Assembly (NCBI GenBank): GCA_002413045.1
Contig: DHWF01000040.1
Coordinates: forward strand, 1-32,552
Length of the DNA stretch: 32,552 nt
From: Chloroflexi bacterium UBA5189
GTDB taxonomy: Bacteria; Chloroflexota; Limnocylindria; Limnocylindrales; CSP1-4
Direction of reading: 5' to 3'
This document shows, piece by piece, positions 23,072 to 29,114 of the stretch; within the stretch, counting starts at the first letter, position 1; every line of letters starts with the position of its first letter. The notes under the pieces are model-generated. The model was not told the DNA's origin. It did not search any database and saw only the letters and a program-made list of their open reading frames with translations. The position numbers and the translations under genes were made by a program.

Positions 23072-23114
23072 CCGCCCCTCTGCCGTCCCGACCACGGCAG
23101 AGGGGCGGTCTTTT
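23072..23114 (+). terminator. Strong intrinsic terminator of the late operon
   Basis: A perfect 15-pair stem joins 23072-23086 (CCGCCCCTCTGCCGT) to 23094-23108 across a seven-base loop. TCTTTT follows at 23109-23114. It stands between the last late gene and the convergent lipoprotein gene. The opposite strand has no U-tract, so it acts mainly on + strand transcripts. Confidence 0.9.
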
Positions 23115-23122
23115 CGTGTGTT

Positions 23123-23539
23123 CTAGGAGCCGAGCGTCACGGCCACCTGCCAGGCCTTGTTCACCATGTCGTCGAACGAGTACGTGAGCTGGCCGCGATG
23201 GCTGACCTCGACGCTGTAGAACGTGGCCCGCGGGATGCCGGTCACGGTGAACGCGAACCGGCACACGGTCTGCCCGACGGCCTTGCCGTTCCCGAGCTTG
23301 CCCGTCGCGAGGATCGTGTTCGCCTGGTCGCGGACGACGACATCGGCGCCGGCCTGGATGTCGACGTAGCCGCCGGTGCCGTGACAGGTCCCGGCGCTGC
23401 TGAACAGGCCCGTGTCGGTCAGCGTGAGTGTCCCGACCAGGGCATAGACCTCGGCTGTCGGCGATGGCACCGGCGTCGCCGCCGGACCACACGCAGCGAC
23501 CAACAGCCCGACCAACGCGATGGACCAGCGTCTCGACAT
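23123..23539 (-). CDS. Secreted lipoprotein, likely phage moron
   Basis: 138 residues on the minus strand from ATG 23539, with GGGAGG upstream. The N-terminus MSRRWSIALVGLLVAACG is a lipoprotein signal peptide with lipobox V-A-A-C and modified Cys17. A PAATPVPSPTA spacer follows. The mature domain is beta-rich: VYALVGTLTLTDTGLFSSAG, CHGTGGYVDIQAGADVVVRD and RFAFTVTGIPRATFYSVEV, with two Cys that could bond. It runs against the late operon next to the repressor, typical of genes expressed in the lysogen. A cell-surface function such as superinfection exclusion is an inference. Confidence 0.78.
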   Translation of the reverse strand: MSRRWSIALVGLLVAACGPAATPVPSPTAEVYALVGTLTLTDTGLFSSAGTCHGTGGYVDIQAGADVVVRDQANTILATGKLGNGKAVGQTVCRFAFTVTGIPRATFYSVEVSHRGQLTYSFDDMVNKAWQVAVTLGS

Positions 23540-23737
23540 GCCCCCTGCCTCCCTCAGATAAGCGGCCGATGATCGGCCCGCGCTACGGTGCCAGTCCCGG
23601 GTGTCGGGCGCCATCCGGGAGAACCCTAGCCAGCCACTTGGTACTCATGGCCTACGTGCGGCCGCGCACCGTCGGCCGCTTCATTGTCGACGCTCACCGC
23701 GGTGGTCCCCCCCGGTCCATTCGTCCTATAGGTCCGG
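23540..23737. other. Non-coding spacer with inverted repeats
   Basis: This 198-base gap upstream of the lipoprotein gene holds a near-continuous palindrome, GGCCGATgATCGGCC (23564-23578), 25 bases from the lipoprotein start. A second inverted repeat is GCGGCCG (23658-23664) with CGGCCGC (23673-23679). TATAGG at 23727-23732 could be a -10 for the following + strand gene, but no good -35 is seen. The gap probably carries the lipoprotein promoter and an operator. No attachment core can be recognised. Confidence 0.4.
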
Positions 23738-23941
23738 GTGGACCATGACCCTACGATCGGGCCAGACGGGGGTTTGCAGACTGTGGACCGTTCGCGCGAA
23801 GCCGAGATGAAAGACGCGATCCTGGCCGATCTGGAGCGCGAGATCGCACGCGCCATCAGGAAAGCTTTCCGCCGCCTCGACGTCGTCGCGAGACGCGCTT
23901 CACGACCTCTCGACGAACCGTCGCCCCCGCCACGCGGCTAA
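23738..23941 (+). CDS. Possible small helical protein overlapping the repressor
   Basis: 67 residues if started at GTG 23738; ATG 23807 would give 44. The core is an amphipathic helix (MKDAILADLEREIARAIRKA followed by FRRLDVVARRA), with good codon bias. The last 86 bases overlap the 3' end of the repressor gene on the other strand. No ribosome site is convincing for either start. It may be a real small protein or only an open frame antisense to the repressor. Confidence 0.4.
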   Translation: MDHDPTIGPDGGLQTVDRSREAEMKDAILADLEREIARAIRKAFRRLDVVARRASRPLDEPSPPPRG

Positions 23942-24200
23942 CCGCGAGCACGTCTTCGCTGAGCCGGTCTGGCGGGTCGATCAGGATCGCGTAGTCGACC
24001 TCGAGCAGACGAGCTAGCTCGCGGATGTAGAAAGCGTTCGGGAGCGTCACGCCCCGCTCCCATCGTCCGATGGTCGACACGTCGACGTGCATGGCCGTTG
24101 CGAACTCGGTCTGCCGCTCGTAGCCCCGGCCGAGCCGCAGTTCCGTGATAACGGTGCCTATGCGCTTCTTGTAGGTCTCCTCGTCGTCGGCCACAGGCAT
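23856..24200 (-). CDS. Xre-type repressor (CI-like)
   Basis: 114 residues on the minus strand from ATG 24200 (an ATG at 24236 is in frame). Residues 12-70 form a lambda-repressor-like helix-turn-helix: TEFATAMHVDVSTIGRWERG and VTLPNAFYIRELARLLEVDY, with Thr43-Ile-Gly-Arg-Trp in the recognition helix. The basic tail (KRVSRRRRGGGKLS) has no LexA-like protease domain, so induction must differ from RecA cleavage. It diverges from the early operon and lies next to a palindromic operator, as a lysogeny repressor should. It is short for a CI protein and could also act as Cro. Confidence 0.8.
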   Translation of the reverse strand: MPVADDEETYKKRIGTVITELRLGRGYERQTEFATAMHVDVSTIGRWERGVTLPNAFYIRELARLLEVDYAILIDPPDRLSEDVLAVSRVAGATVRREVVKRVSRRRRGGGKLS

Positions 24201-24278
24201 GACGGTAGGTCGCCTGAATGGCGATCCCCACGGCATGTGTGCCTGAGTCGCGGCTGGTGTGAAAGTCACCGGTCCTAC

Positions 24279-24307
24279 TTGACAGACGTATTGCAGTTCT
24301 GCAATAT
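24279..24307 (+). promoter_or_regulatory. Early rightward promoter with palindromic operator
   Basis: TTGACA (24279-24284) is followed after 17 bases by CAATAT (24302-24307). The spacer carries the perfect inverted repeat TATTGCAG-TT-CTGCAATA (24289-24306), so a dimer bound there would cover the -10 region. Transcription would begin near 24314-24315, at the ATG of the first early gene, implying a leaderless mRNA. The Xre-type repressor next door is the natural ligand (inference). Confidence 0.65.
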
Positions 24308-24314
24308 GCGGGGT

Positions 24315-24524
24315 ATGGACCGACCGGGCAAGAGCCACGCGAAGGAACTGGTGCGCAAGACCACCGGCCGTGAGCCGCAGGACGTGCTCCGCGAGCTGTA
24401 CGTGGACCAGCGCCACAGCCAGGAGGAGATCGCCGCGGCGCTCGGCGTCCACCGGATGACGGTGGGTCTGTGGCTCCGGGAATACGGCATCACCCGCGAC
24501 GACCGCGCGGAGATCGTCCTATGA
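24315..24524 (+). CDS. Small helix-turn-helix protein, first early gene
   Basis: 69 residues from ATG 24315; an ATG at 24306 is in frame, but it lies inside the -10 element. A first helix (LVRKTTGREPQDVLRELYVD) leads to a compact helix-turn-helix, HSQEEIAAALGVHRMTVGLW, and ends with LREYGITRDDRAEIVL. It resembles small Cro- or resolvase-type DNA-binding proteins at the start of phage early operons. A Cro-like counter-regulator is the likely role. No ribosome site is present, which fits leaderless translation. The stop overlaps the next ATG (ATGA). Confidence 0.75.
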   Translation: MDRPGKSHAKELVRKTTGREPQDVLRELYVDQRHSQEEIAAALGVHRMTVGLWLREYGITRDDRAEIVL

Positions 24525-24631
24525 CCGCGATCGCGCGCCACCTGCCGGCGGCCGTCGCAATCGTGATCCTGCTCGTCGCGCTCGTCGCCCTGGCATTCGC
24601 CGGTGGCGTTTCCTTCGGACCGCTCCCGTGA
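24521..24631 (+). CDS. Single-helix membrane peptide (36 aa)
   Basis: A 36-residue gene from ATG 24521, joined to its neighbours by ATGA and GTGA overlaps. The sequence is MTAIARHLPAAVAIVILLVA followed by LVALAFAGGVSFGPLP. It is a short basic N-terminus and one long transmembrane helix. Such peptides near the immunity region often modulate the host membrane or block other phages, but no family is recognised. The two tight overlaps argue that it is real. Confidence 0.6.
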   Translation: MTAIARHLPAAVAIVILLVALVALAFAGGVSFGPLP

Positions 24632-24840
24632 CCCACTCACGCCCCAGCCGGATCCGTGCGGGTCTCGATGCCCGTGTCCAGCGCCAACCCCGCGGTTGTC
24701 ACACCTCGCGGCCGAGCGACGGTGGTGCAACGGATCCGGCGTTCGGGGCCTTCGCCTGGTGGATGCTCCCGGCCGGGATCGGGGCGCTGCTCGGGATCTG
24801 GGTGCTGGTCGTGTTCGTGCTGATGGGCGGCCTGCAGTGA
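24628..24840 (+). CDS. Small protein with C-terminal membrane helix
   Basis: 70 residues from GTG 24628, overlapping the previous stop. The first 40 residues are basic and probably disordered (RPSRIRAGLDARVQRQPRG). The end is a transmembrane helix, FAWWMLPAGIGALLGIWVLV followed by VFVLMGGLQ. The function is unknown. It is the second of three consecutive genes for membrane proteins behind the switch. The stop overlaps the next GTG. Confidence 0.6.
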   Translation: MTHSRPSRIRAGLDARVQRQPRGCHTSRPSDGGATDPAFGAFAWWMLPAGIGALLGIWVLVVFVLMGGLQ

Positions 24841-25325
24841 GGGCGCTCCGTCGCTTCCTCGCCCGACCGCGCGGGGCCGCTGCCGGCCAGCTGATCTTCG
24901 ATGCCCTCGTCATCGCCTGGGCGTTCGGCTTCGTCGTTGGCGCCGCCGTGGTCGCCGTGTGGGGTGGCAGGTTGACCGCGCCCCTCAAGGTCCACGGCTA
25001 CGTCGAGATCACCGTCGCGGCCGCGCTGCTCCAGGAGGACGGCACGTTCCTGAACGGCGACATGGCCGACGTGACGCTCGCCTTCGGCATCCCGACGATG
25101 CAGCCGCCGCGGCCGCTGACCGAGCCCGAGTCGCAGGAATCAATCCGGGTCAACCTCGGGAAGGTCGCGGCGATCATCGAGGCCGTGCTGATCGCCAACG
25201 GCGTCGAGCATCTTGGGCAAGTCGAGGAACCGATGACCAACGCCGAGGGCGGCCGAGTCGTCGGCTACCGCCGGACAGAGGCGGTCCGGGTGGTGCTGCA
25301 CCCGATTGAGGAAGCCCGAGCGTGA
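24837..25325 (+). CDS. Membrane-anchored hypothetical protein
   Basis: 162 residues from GTG 24837. A basic N-terminus (RALRRFLARPRG) precedes a transmembrane helix, LVIAWAFGFVVGAAVVAVWG. The soluble part follows: KVHGYVEITVAAALLQEDGT, LAFGIPTMQPPRPLTEPE and the helix VNLGKVAAIIEAVLIANGVE. The C-terminus looks beta-rich (AVRVVLHPIEEARA). The soluble part is loosely similar to the 1386-1712 product. No function is recognised. The stop overlaps the GTG at 25322. Confidence 0.65.
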   Translation: MRALRRFLARPRGAAAGQLIFDALVIAWAFGFVVGAAVVAVWGGRLTAPLKVHGYVEITVAAALLQEDGTFLNGDMADVTLAFGIPTMQPPRPLTEPESQESIRVNLGKVAAIIEAVLIANGVEHLGQVEEPMTNAEGGRVVGYRRTEAVRVVLHPIEEARA

Positions 25326-25387
25326 GCGACGAGCCGTGCTGCCGGGCGAGATCCTGCCCTCGCTGCCGGCCGACCGTGCCGGCATGA
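25322..25387 (+). CDS. Micro-gene with Cys cluster (21 aa)
   Basis: A 21-codon frame fits exactly between two genes. GTG 25322 shares GTGA with the upstream stop, and its own stop shares ATGA with ATG 25384. GAGGAAG lies about ten bases upstream. The peptide contains PCCRARSCPRCRPT, a CC-x4-C-x2-C pattern that could bind a metal. Codon position 3 is GC-rich. The architecture supports translation, but the size makes it uncertain. Confidence 0.45.
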   Translation: MSDEPCCRARSCPRCRPTVPA

Positions 25388-26232
25388 CCGCGATCGCTGA
25401 GCTCGAGGCAATCGCCGCCAACACCGTCCGCTCAGCCGGACGCACCGTCGTCCTGATCGAAGCCGGCACCACCGGCGAGCGCCTCCCCAACGGCTCCTTC
25501 TCGGGCATCGGCGGCACCACGCGCTGGGGCGTCGCCTGGTTCGACGGCCTGCGCAAGAGCGCCCCGATCGCCCTCTTCGAGCGCCAGCACGAAGCCCACG
25601 TCCTCGCCGACCTGCTCGAGCACGGCTCGACTCTCCGGTCGGCGCCTCGCTCCGTTGCCGCCTCGCTCACGGGCGGTTCAGCAGAGAGAGGCGCCGTCCC
25701 GAGCGCCGACCGTCTGACAGCAGCGGCTCGACGCTCGAGCTCCCGGACGGCCCGCCGACCTCTGGCGGCGGGCCTGAATGGCGACGTGGTTCCTGCCACG
25801 ATCGCCGGCTCCCCGGGAGCACCACTCGATACCCATGCGGAGCCCGGGCCTGAGCCCGAGGGTGTGACACCGATCAGCAGCGCCGCCGCTGCCGGTGTGG
25901 CGGTCGCCGACGACGACGGGACGCCCGGCCTCCGGCCGGACCCGACCCCGACGCCAAACCGTGTCGACCAGGCGGACGGTGACCCGGCCGGATCCGGGCG
26001 GGCGATCGCGCAAGCGAGCCCGGGCTCCAAGAGTTGCGCGGCGTGCGGCAGGTCCTTCGCGAACCTGCCCACGTCGCCGATGTCGCCGCGCCGTCGGACC
26101 TGCAGCGATGCCTGCCGGCAGGCCTATCGCCGGGGTCACCGTGCCCCGGTTCCGGGTGTCGTGGACGGAAGACACCGTTTCGCACCTGTCACGGCTAGGA
26201 ACCCGCGTCCTGTCGGGGTTCGGCCACGGTGA
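25384..26232 (+). CDS. Protein with disordered middle and C-terminal zinc finger
   Basis: 282 residues from ATG 25384. Residues 1-90 look folded: LEAIAANTVRSAGRTVVLIE, TRWGVAWFDGLRKSAPIALF and EAHVLADLLEHGS. Residues 95-215 are low-complexity Ala, Pro, Gly and Asp. Near residue 220 comes a zinc-finger pattern seen in small bacterial and phage proteins: SCAACGRSFANLP then RRRTCSDACRQAYRRGH. The C-terminus is basic. It may bind nucleic acid. A gap of 63 bases separates it from the methyltransferase. Confidence 0.6.
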   Translation: MTAIAELEAIAANTVRSAGRTVVLIEAGTTGERLPNGSFSGIGGTTRWGVAWFDGLRKSAPIALFERQHEAHVLADLLEHGSTLRSAPRSVAASLTGGSAERGAVPSADRLTAAARRSSSRTARRPLAAGLNGDVVPATIAGSPGAPLDTHAEPGPEPEGVTPISSAAAAGVAVADDDGTPGLRPDPTPTPNRVDQADGDPAGSGRAIAQASPGSKSCAACGRSFANLPTSPMSPRRRTCSDACRQAYRRGHRAPVPGVVDGRHRFAPVTARNPRPVGVRPR

Positions 26233-26295
26233 TCCTGAGCCCGCGCCGGATCCGGCCCAGCTTGGCCATTGCCCTCGCCTCGGAGACACGATGAC

Positions 26296-26970
26296 GTGCC
26301 GTCCACGGGCTCGCTGTTCTCCGGTGTCGGGTTGCTCGATCTCGGCCTTGAGTGGGCCGGCTTCGACACCTCGTGGCAGGTCGAGTGGGACGACTTCCGC
26401 CGAGATCTCCTCGGCCGGCGATTCCCCTGGGCGACCCAACATGCCGACGTCCGTGGAGTCGACTTCAGTTCCTTGCCGCGAGTCGACCTCATCGCGGGTG
26501 GGTTCCCGTGCACGCCCGCCAGCGCAGCCGGCAAGCGGCGCGGCCGAGCCGACGAGCGGTGGCTCTGGCCCGAGTTCGCCCGCGCCGTTCGCGATCTTCG
26601 ACCGCGCCACGTCCTCGTGGAGAACGTCCCAAGGCTCCTGGCTCCCTATCGAGACGACGCCGGCGACTGGCAGCCCGCGCTCGTCGAGGACGTCCTTGGC
26701 GATCTGGACGCGCTCGGGTACGTGGGCGAATGGGACTGCGTTCCCGCGGCAGCCGTTGGCGCCCCTCACCTCCGCGATCGTGTCTGGATCCTGGCTACCG
26801 ACGCCAGCAGCGAGCGAGGGCGGGTACAACTGGAACGGCGGGCCCAACGAGAAGAAGCGCCCGAGCCTGTCCACGATGGCGCGACAGGGTCTCTGGCCGA
26901 CGCCGAAGGCATCGGACGATCGCAGCGGCATGGCGAGCCGGGGGGGGCCACTCGAGGCGGCGGAACCTGA
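26296..26970 (+). CDS. C5-cytosine DNA methyltransferase, frame broken at G8
   Basis: As read, 224 residues from GTG 26296 (GGAGA at 26282-26286 upstream). Motif I is SLFSGVGLLDLGLEWAGF. The catalytic Pro-Cys is in GGFPCTPASAAG (C72), ENVPRL (109-114) is motif VI and HLRDRVWILA is motif VIII. The enzyme would transfer methyl from S-adenosylmethionine to cytosine C5, shielding phage DNA from restriction. The frame stops at 26968-26970, just after an eight-G run. Deleting one G joins it to the C-terminal part in the next frame, giving 342 residues. It is therefore a pseudogene, a phase-off variant or a base-calling error. Confidence 0.85.
   Translation: MPSTGSLFSGVGLLDLGLEWAGFDTSWQVEWDDFRRDLLGRRFPWATQHADVRGVDFSSLPRVDLIAGGFPCTPASAAGKRRGRADERWLWPEFARAVRDLRPRHVLVENVPRLLAPYRDDAGDWQPALVEDVLGDLDALGYVGEWDCVPAAAVGAPHLRDRVWILATDASSERGRVQLERRAQREEAPEPVHDGATGSLADAEGIGRSQRHGEPGGATRGGGT
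26940..26947. repeat. Eight-G homopolymer in the methyltransferase gene
   Basis: GGGGGGGG at 26940-26947 is where two overlapping frames both break. With seven Gs the methyltransferase (26296-27325) and the +1 overlapping frame (26291-27308) are both uninterrupted. Poly-G runs are classic sites for slipped-strand phase variation of methyltransferase genes, and also for sequencing indels. Confidence 0.7.
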
Positions 26971-27325
26971 ACGACGCCGCGGCGCGCTGGCCCACGCCGA
27001 CCTCGAAGGACGCGGACTCCTCGGGCAATCGGCCTCCGGAATCGGGTGGCCCTTCGCTGACGGAGATGGCGAGGCTCTGGCCCACCCCCTTGTCCCGCGA
27101 CGCTCGGTCCTATCGGGGCGCGATGCGTATGCCGAACTCGCAGGGCTCCGATCCTCTCGTGGTCGCGGCTGGTGGGCGACTGAACCCGACGTGGGTCGAG
27201 TGGCTCATGGGAGCACCTCTCGGCTGGACCGACCCCGCCTGCGAGCTCTCGGCGACGGCGTTGTCACCTACGTCGGCTATTTCATCGGCCGGCGCCTCAT
27301 GCAGCTGAGGGAGGGCGAGGCGTGA
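26948..27325 (+). pseudogene. C-terminal part of the methyltransferase in shifted frame
   Basis: After the G8 run, the frame shifted by one base carries the rest of a C5 methyltransferase. It includes GRGWWATEPDVGRVAHGSTS and RLRALGDGVVTYVGYFIGRR. These are motifs IX and X, which close the S-adenosylmethionine site. Asp replaces the usual Asn in ALGN. Its stop (27323-27325) overlaps the next GTG as GTGA, which supports it as the natural end of the gene. It has no start of its own. Confidence 0.75.
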
Positions 27326-27570
27326 CGGTCGCGAACGTCCGGACCGAGCGCGACGCGGCGATCGGCAAGCTGGCCGGCCTGACTCGACCGCAGCTGCTCC
27401 ACGAGCTCGTGCTTTGGGCGGTCACCGCCTCCGAGATCGCCGACGAGGCGCGTGACTTCCGCGCGCGCCGGGCCGAGGCGCGGACGATGCTCGAGCTCAT
27501 TTCCGGCGAACTCCGCAACCGCGGCGCGGCCACGCCCCACGAGGCCCCCGCGGCTGAGGGCGCATCGTGA
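27322..27570 (+). CDS. Small helical hypothetical protein
   Basis: 82 residues from GTG 27322, overlapping the methyltransferase C-terminal stop. The body is helical: LTRPQLLHELVLWAVTASEI and EARTMLELISGELRNRG, with charged DFRARRAEA between. It ends in an Ala/Glu-rich tail. No family is recognised. The GTGA overlaps at both ends place it firmly in the early operon. Confidence 0.6.
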   Translation: MTVANVRTERDAAIGKLAGLTRPQLLHELVLWAVTASEIADEARDFRARRAEARTMLELISGELRNRGAATPHEAPAAEGAS

Positions 27571-27932
27571 CCAAGCCCGCAGACCTCACCGTGACGCTGC
27601 GCGTGGGCGGAACAACCGATCAGCCTGTCCACGGTGTCGTGAGCGGCGTGGACCGGATCGCGGTCGAGCGCGCCCGGCAGAAGCTCGTCGAGGGCTGGTC
27701 AGCGGCGCACGACCGTGGCCGCACCGACGAGCTCGCCCTCGCGGCGTCGTGCTACGCGGTCCCGACAGGCAGGGGCGTGCGGCGAACGTTGCGGTGGCCC
27801 TGGTCCCGTGTCTGGTGGAAACCGGTCGCTGGATCGAGCCGCGCCGCGGCCGCGCGGATCCGTGAGCTCGAGAAGGCCGGCGCGCTCATCGCCGCGGCGA
27901 TCGACGACATCCTGGCGCGGGGCGAGCGATGA
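27567..27932 (+). CDS. Conserved phage early protein of unknown function
   Basis: 121 residues from GTG 27567. The middle has a pattern I recognise from many phage and prophage early regions: GWSAAHDRGRTDELALAASC, then LRWPWSRVWWKPVAG, then RIRELEKAGALIAAAIDDI. That family lacks an assigned function and is usually found near replication or recombination genes. The His-Asp pair in AAHDRG could be functional. No membrane segment is present. The stop overlaps the next ATG (ATGA). Confidence 0.75.
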   Translation: MTKPADLTVTLRVGGTTDQPVHGVVSGVDRIAVERARQKLVEGWSAAHDRGRTDELALAASCYAVPTGRGVRRTLRWPWSRVWWKPVAGSSRAAAARIRELEKAGALIAAAIDDILARGER

Positions 27933-28246
27933 AGCCCGTCAAGACCGACCGATCCAACTTCGTGTACCTCGGGCCGACCGTGGACATCGGCGACGCCTGG
28001 GTCGAGCGCGAGACGGTGCAGACGGGGCTCGACGGCGCCGGGCCCACGGTCAACGTCGTCTGGATGGATTGGCAGCCCAGCCCCGAGGAGCGCCAGGCGA
28101 TCGCCGCAGGCCCGGGCGTCATCCGACTCGGGATCTGGGGCATGGAGCCGATCCCGCCGGTCTCGCTCGAGGTCCGGCCTGACATCCGGGTCGTCGACGT
28201 CGAGCCACCGGCCGTCGAGCGTGTCGAGCGGGTGCCGCACGGATGA
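27929..28246 (+). CDS. Hypothetical early protein
   Basis: 105 residues from ATG 27929. The chain looks beta-rich (SNFVYLGPTVDIGDAW, GPTVNVVWMDWQPSPE), with a helix PEERQAIAAGPGVIRLGIWG and a Val/Glu/Pro-rich tail. Early-region proteins of this type are common in phages and lack known roles. The ATGA overlap with the next gene supports translation. Confidence 0.6.
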   Translation: MKPVKTDRSNFVYLGPTVDIGDAWVERETVQTGLDGAGPTVNVVWMDWQPSPEERQAIAAGPGVIRLGIWGMEPIPPVSLEVRPDIRVVDVEPPAVERVERVPHG

Positions 28247-28650
28247 CCCGGTCGAAGGCCGACGTGGGCGGCATGGTCCTCGAGGACGGTCCCTGCGCGG
28301 GCCGATACAGCGCGCGGCGCTCGCCGTACTTCCTGCGCGCCGTCCGTGACACGACGAACGGCAAGGTCGATCTGCTCGACCAGCTGGACGACACCCCGCG
28401 CCCGACCGAGCGAGTCCACGTCTACGAAGCCTTCCCGGGCACGATCAGCAGCGATCTCCGGCTGGCGCTGACCATCGTGTGCCCGCCACCGACGGGCGCG
28501 AGCGGCCGCTACTGGTATCGCGCCGACGTCGAAGGCGAGCAGCTGCGCGACACCGATGCCTGGCGCACGTGGGCCCGAGCCCAGCCGGCCAAGGAGAAGC
28601 TGCGGGACGGGGATACGGGTGAGCTCATCGAAGCCGGGGTCGGTCGATGA
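28243..28650 (+). CDS. Hypothetical early protein
   Basis: 135 residues from ATG 28243. The N-terminal part GGMVLEDGPCAGRYSARRSP looks like a compact beta segment. The centre is GKVDLLDQLDDTPRPTERVH. Then come LRLALTIVCPPPTGASGRYW and a charged helical end. No family is recognised. It is joined to both neighbours by ATGA. Confidence 0.6.
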   Translation: MTRSKADVGGMVLEDGPCAGRYSARRSPYFLRAVRDTTNGKVDLLDQLDDTPRPTERVHVYEAFPGTISSDLRLALTIVCPPPTGASGRYWYRADVEGEQLRDTDAWRTWARAQPAKEKLRDGDTGELIEAGVGR

Positions 28651-29114
28651 GCGACTTCCTGATGGGTCTGTGGCAGAACGAGGACGACGACGCCTGGGTC
28701 GAGGTCGCGATGGAGCCGGATCGGGACCGAGCCGGCCAGCGCCTCGCCGACCTGAGCGACATGATCCAGGTGTTCGTCGGGCGGACGAAGATCGCGACGC
28801 AGGACTGCGAGTGCGTCCCAACCCACGCACCCGAGGGCCATGCCCAGCGCGAGACGGTCCTGACCGACCAGCGCGCCACGCTGGCGCTCGCGCCGGTCCC
28901 CTGCGGCGATCATCCCGGTGCCGCGTGCGTGACTCACGAGAACGTCGACGTCTGGCACTTCGAGGCCTGGGACGAGGCCGACGCCACCCCCGAGGTCATC
29001 GCCGAGATCTATCGCAGCAACCGGCGCTGGAACGAGCGCAAGAACCCGATCTACAGCCCGACGGTGGCGCCAGCGTCGCTCGTGGCGCCCGGGCAGATCG
29101 AGGTCGGCCTGTAG
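28647..29114 (+). CDS. Hypothetical early protein with Cys/His residues
   Basis: 155 residues from ATG 28647. The first half is mixed (SDFLMGLWQNEDDDAWVEVA, RLADLSDMIQVFVGR). A Cys/His-rich stretch follows (QDCECVPTHAPEGHAQ, then PCGDHPGAACVTHENVDVWH), which may bind a metal. The C-terminal helix has ATPEVIAEIYRSNRRWNERK. The family is unknown. One codon-length junction (TAG then ATG) links it to the Gp37/Gp68-type gene. Confidence 0.6.
   Translation: MSDFLMGLWQNEDDDAWVEVAMEPDRDRAGQRLADLSDMIQVFVGRTKIATQDCECVPTHAPEGHAQRETVLTDQRATLALAPVPCGDHPGAACVTHENVDVWHFEAWDEADATPEVIAEIYRSNRRWNERKNPIYSPTVAPASLVAPGQIEVGL

Larger units (their letters stand above)
26291..27308 (+). other. Overlapping +1-frame ORF inside the methyltransferase
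   Basis: A second frame opens at ATG 26291 and stays open to TGA 27306-27308 if one G is removed from the run at 26940-26947 (338 codons). Its sequence is not random. It has four WPTPxxxD-type units (LPTPAASEGG, LWPTPKASDDRSG, WPTPTSKDADSSG, LWPTPLSRDARSY), paired SLSTMAR and SLTEMAR, DRATSSWRTSQGSWLP upstream, and LNPTWVEWLMGAPLGWTD near the end. From memory these motifs occur in annotated phage proteins and in the C-terminal half of some phage C5 methyltransferases. Whether it is translated is open. Confidence 0.45.

Noticed and set aside
23541..23737. attP site in the spacer beside the repressor
   Set aside because: No integrase gene is present in the window and no tRNA-like core was seen. 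The inverted repeats are better explained as regulatory sites.
23626..23856. Minus-strand gene between lipoprotein and repressor
   Set aside because: The product is Ser/Arg/Thr-rich with poor codon bias and no ribosome site. The + strand frame at 23738-23941 is the better candidate.
24237..24452. Longer N-terminus for the repressor
   Set aside because: The extension would run through the early promoter and operator and into the antisense of the next gene. The family fold begins just after ATG 24200.
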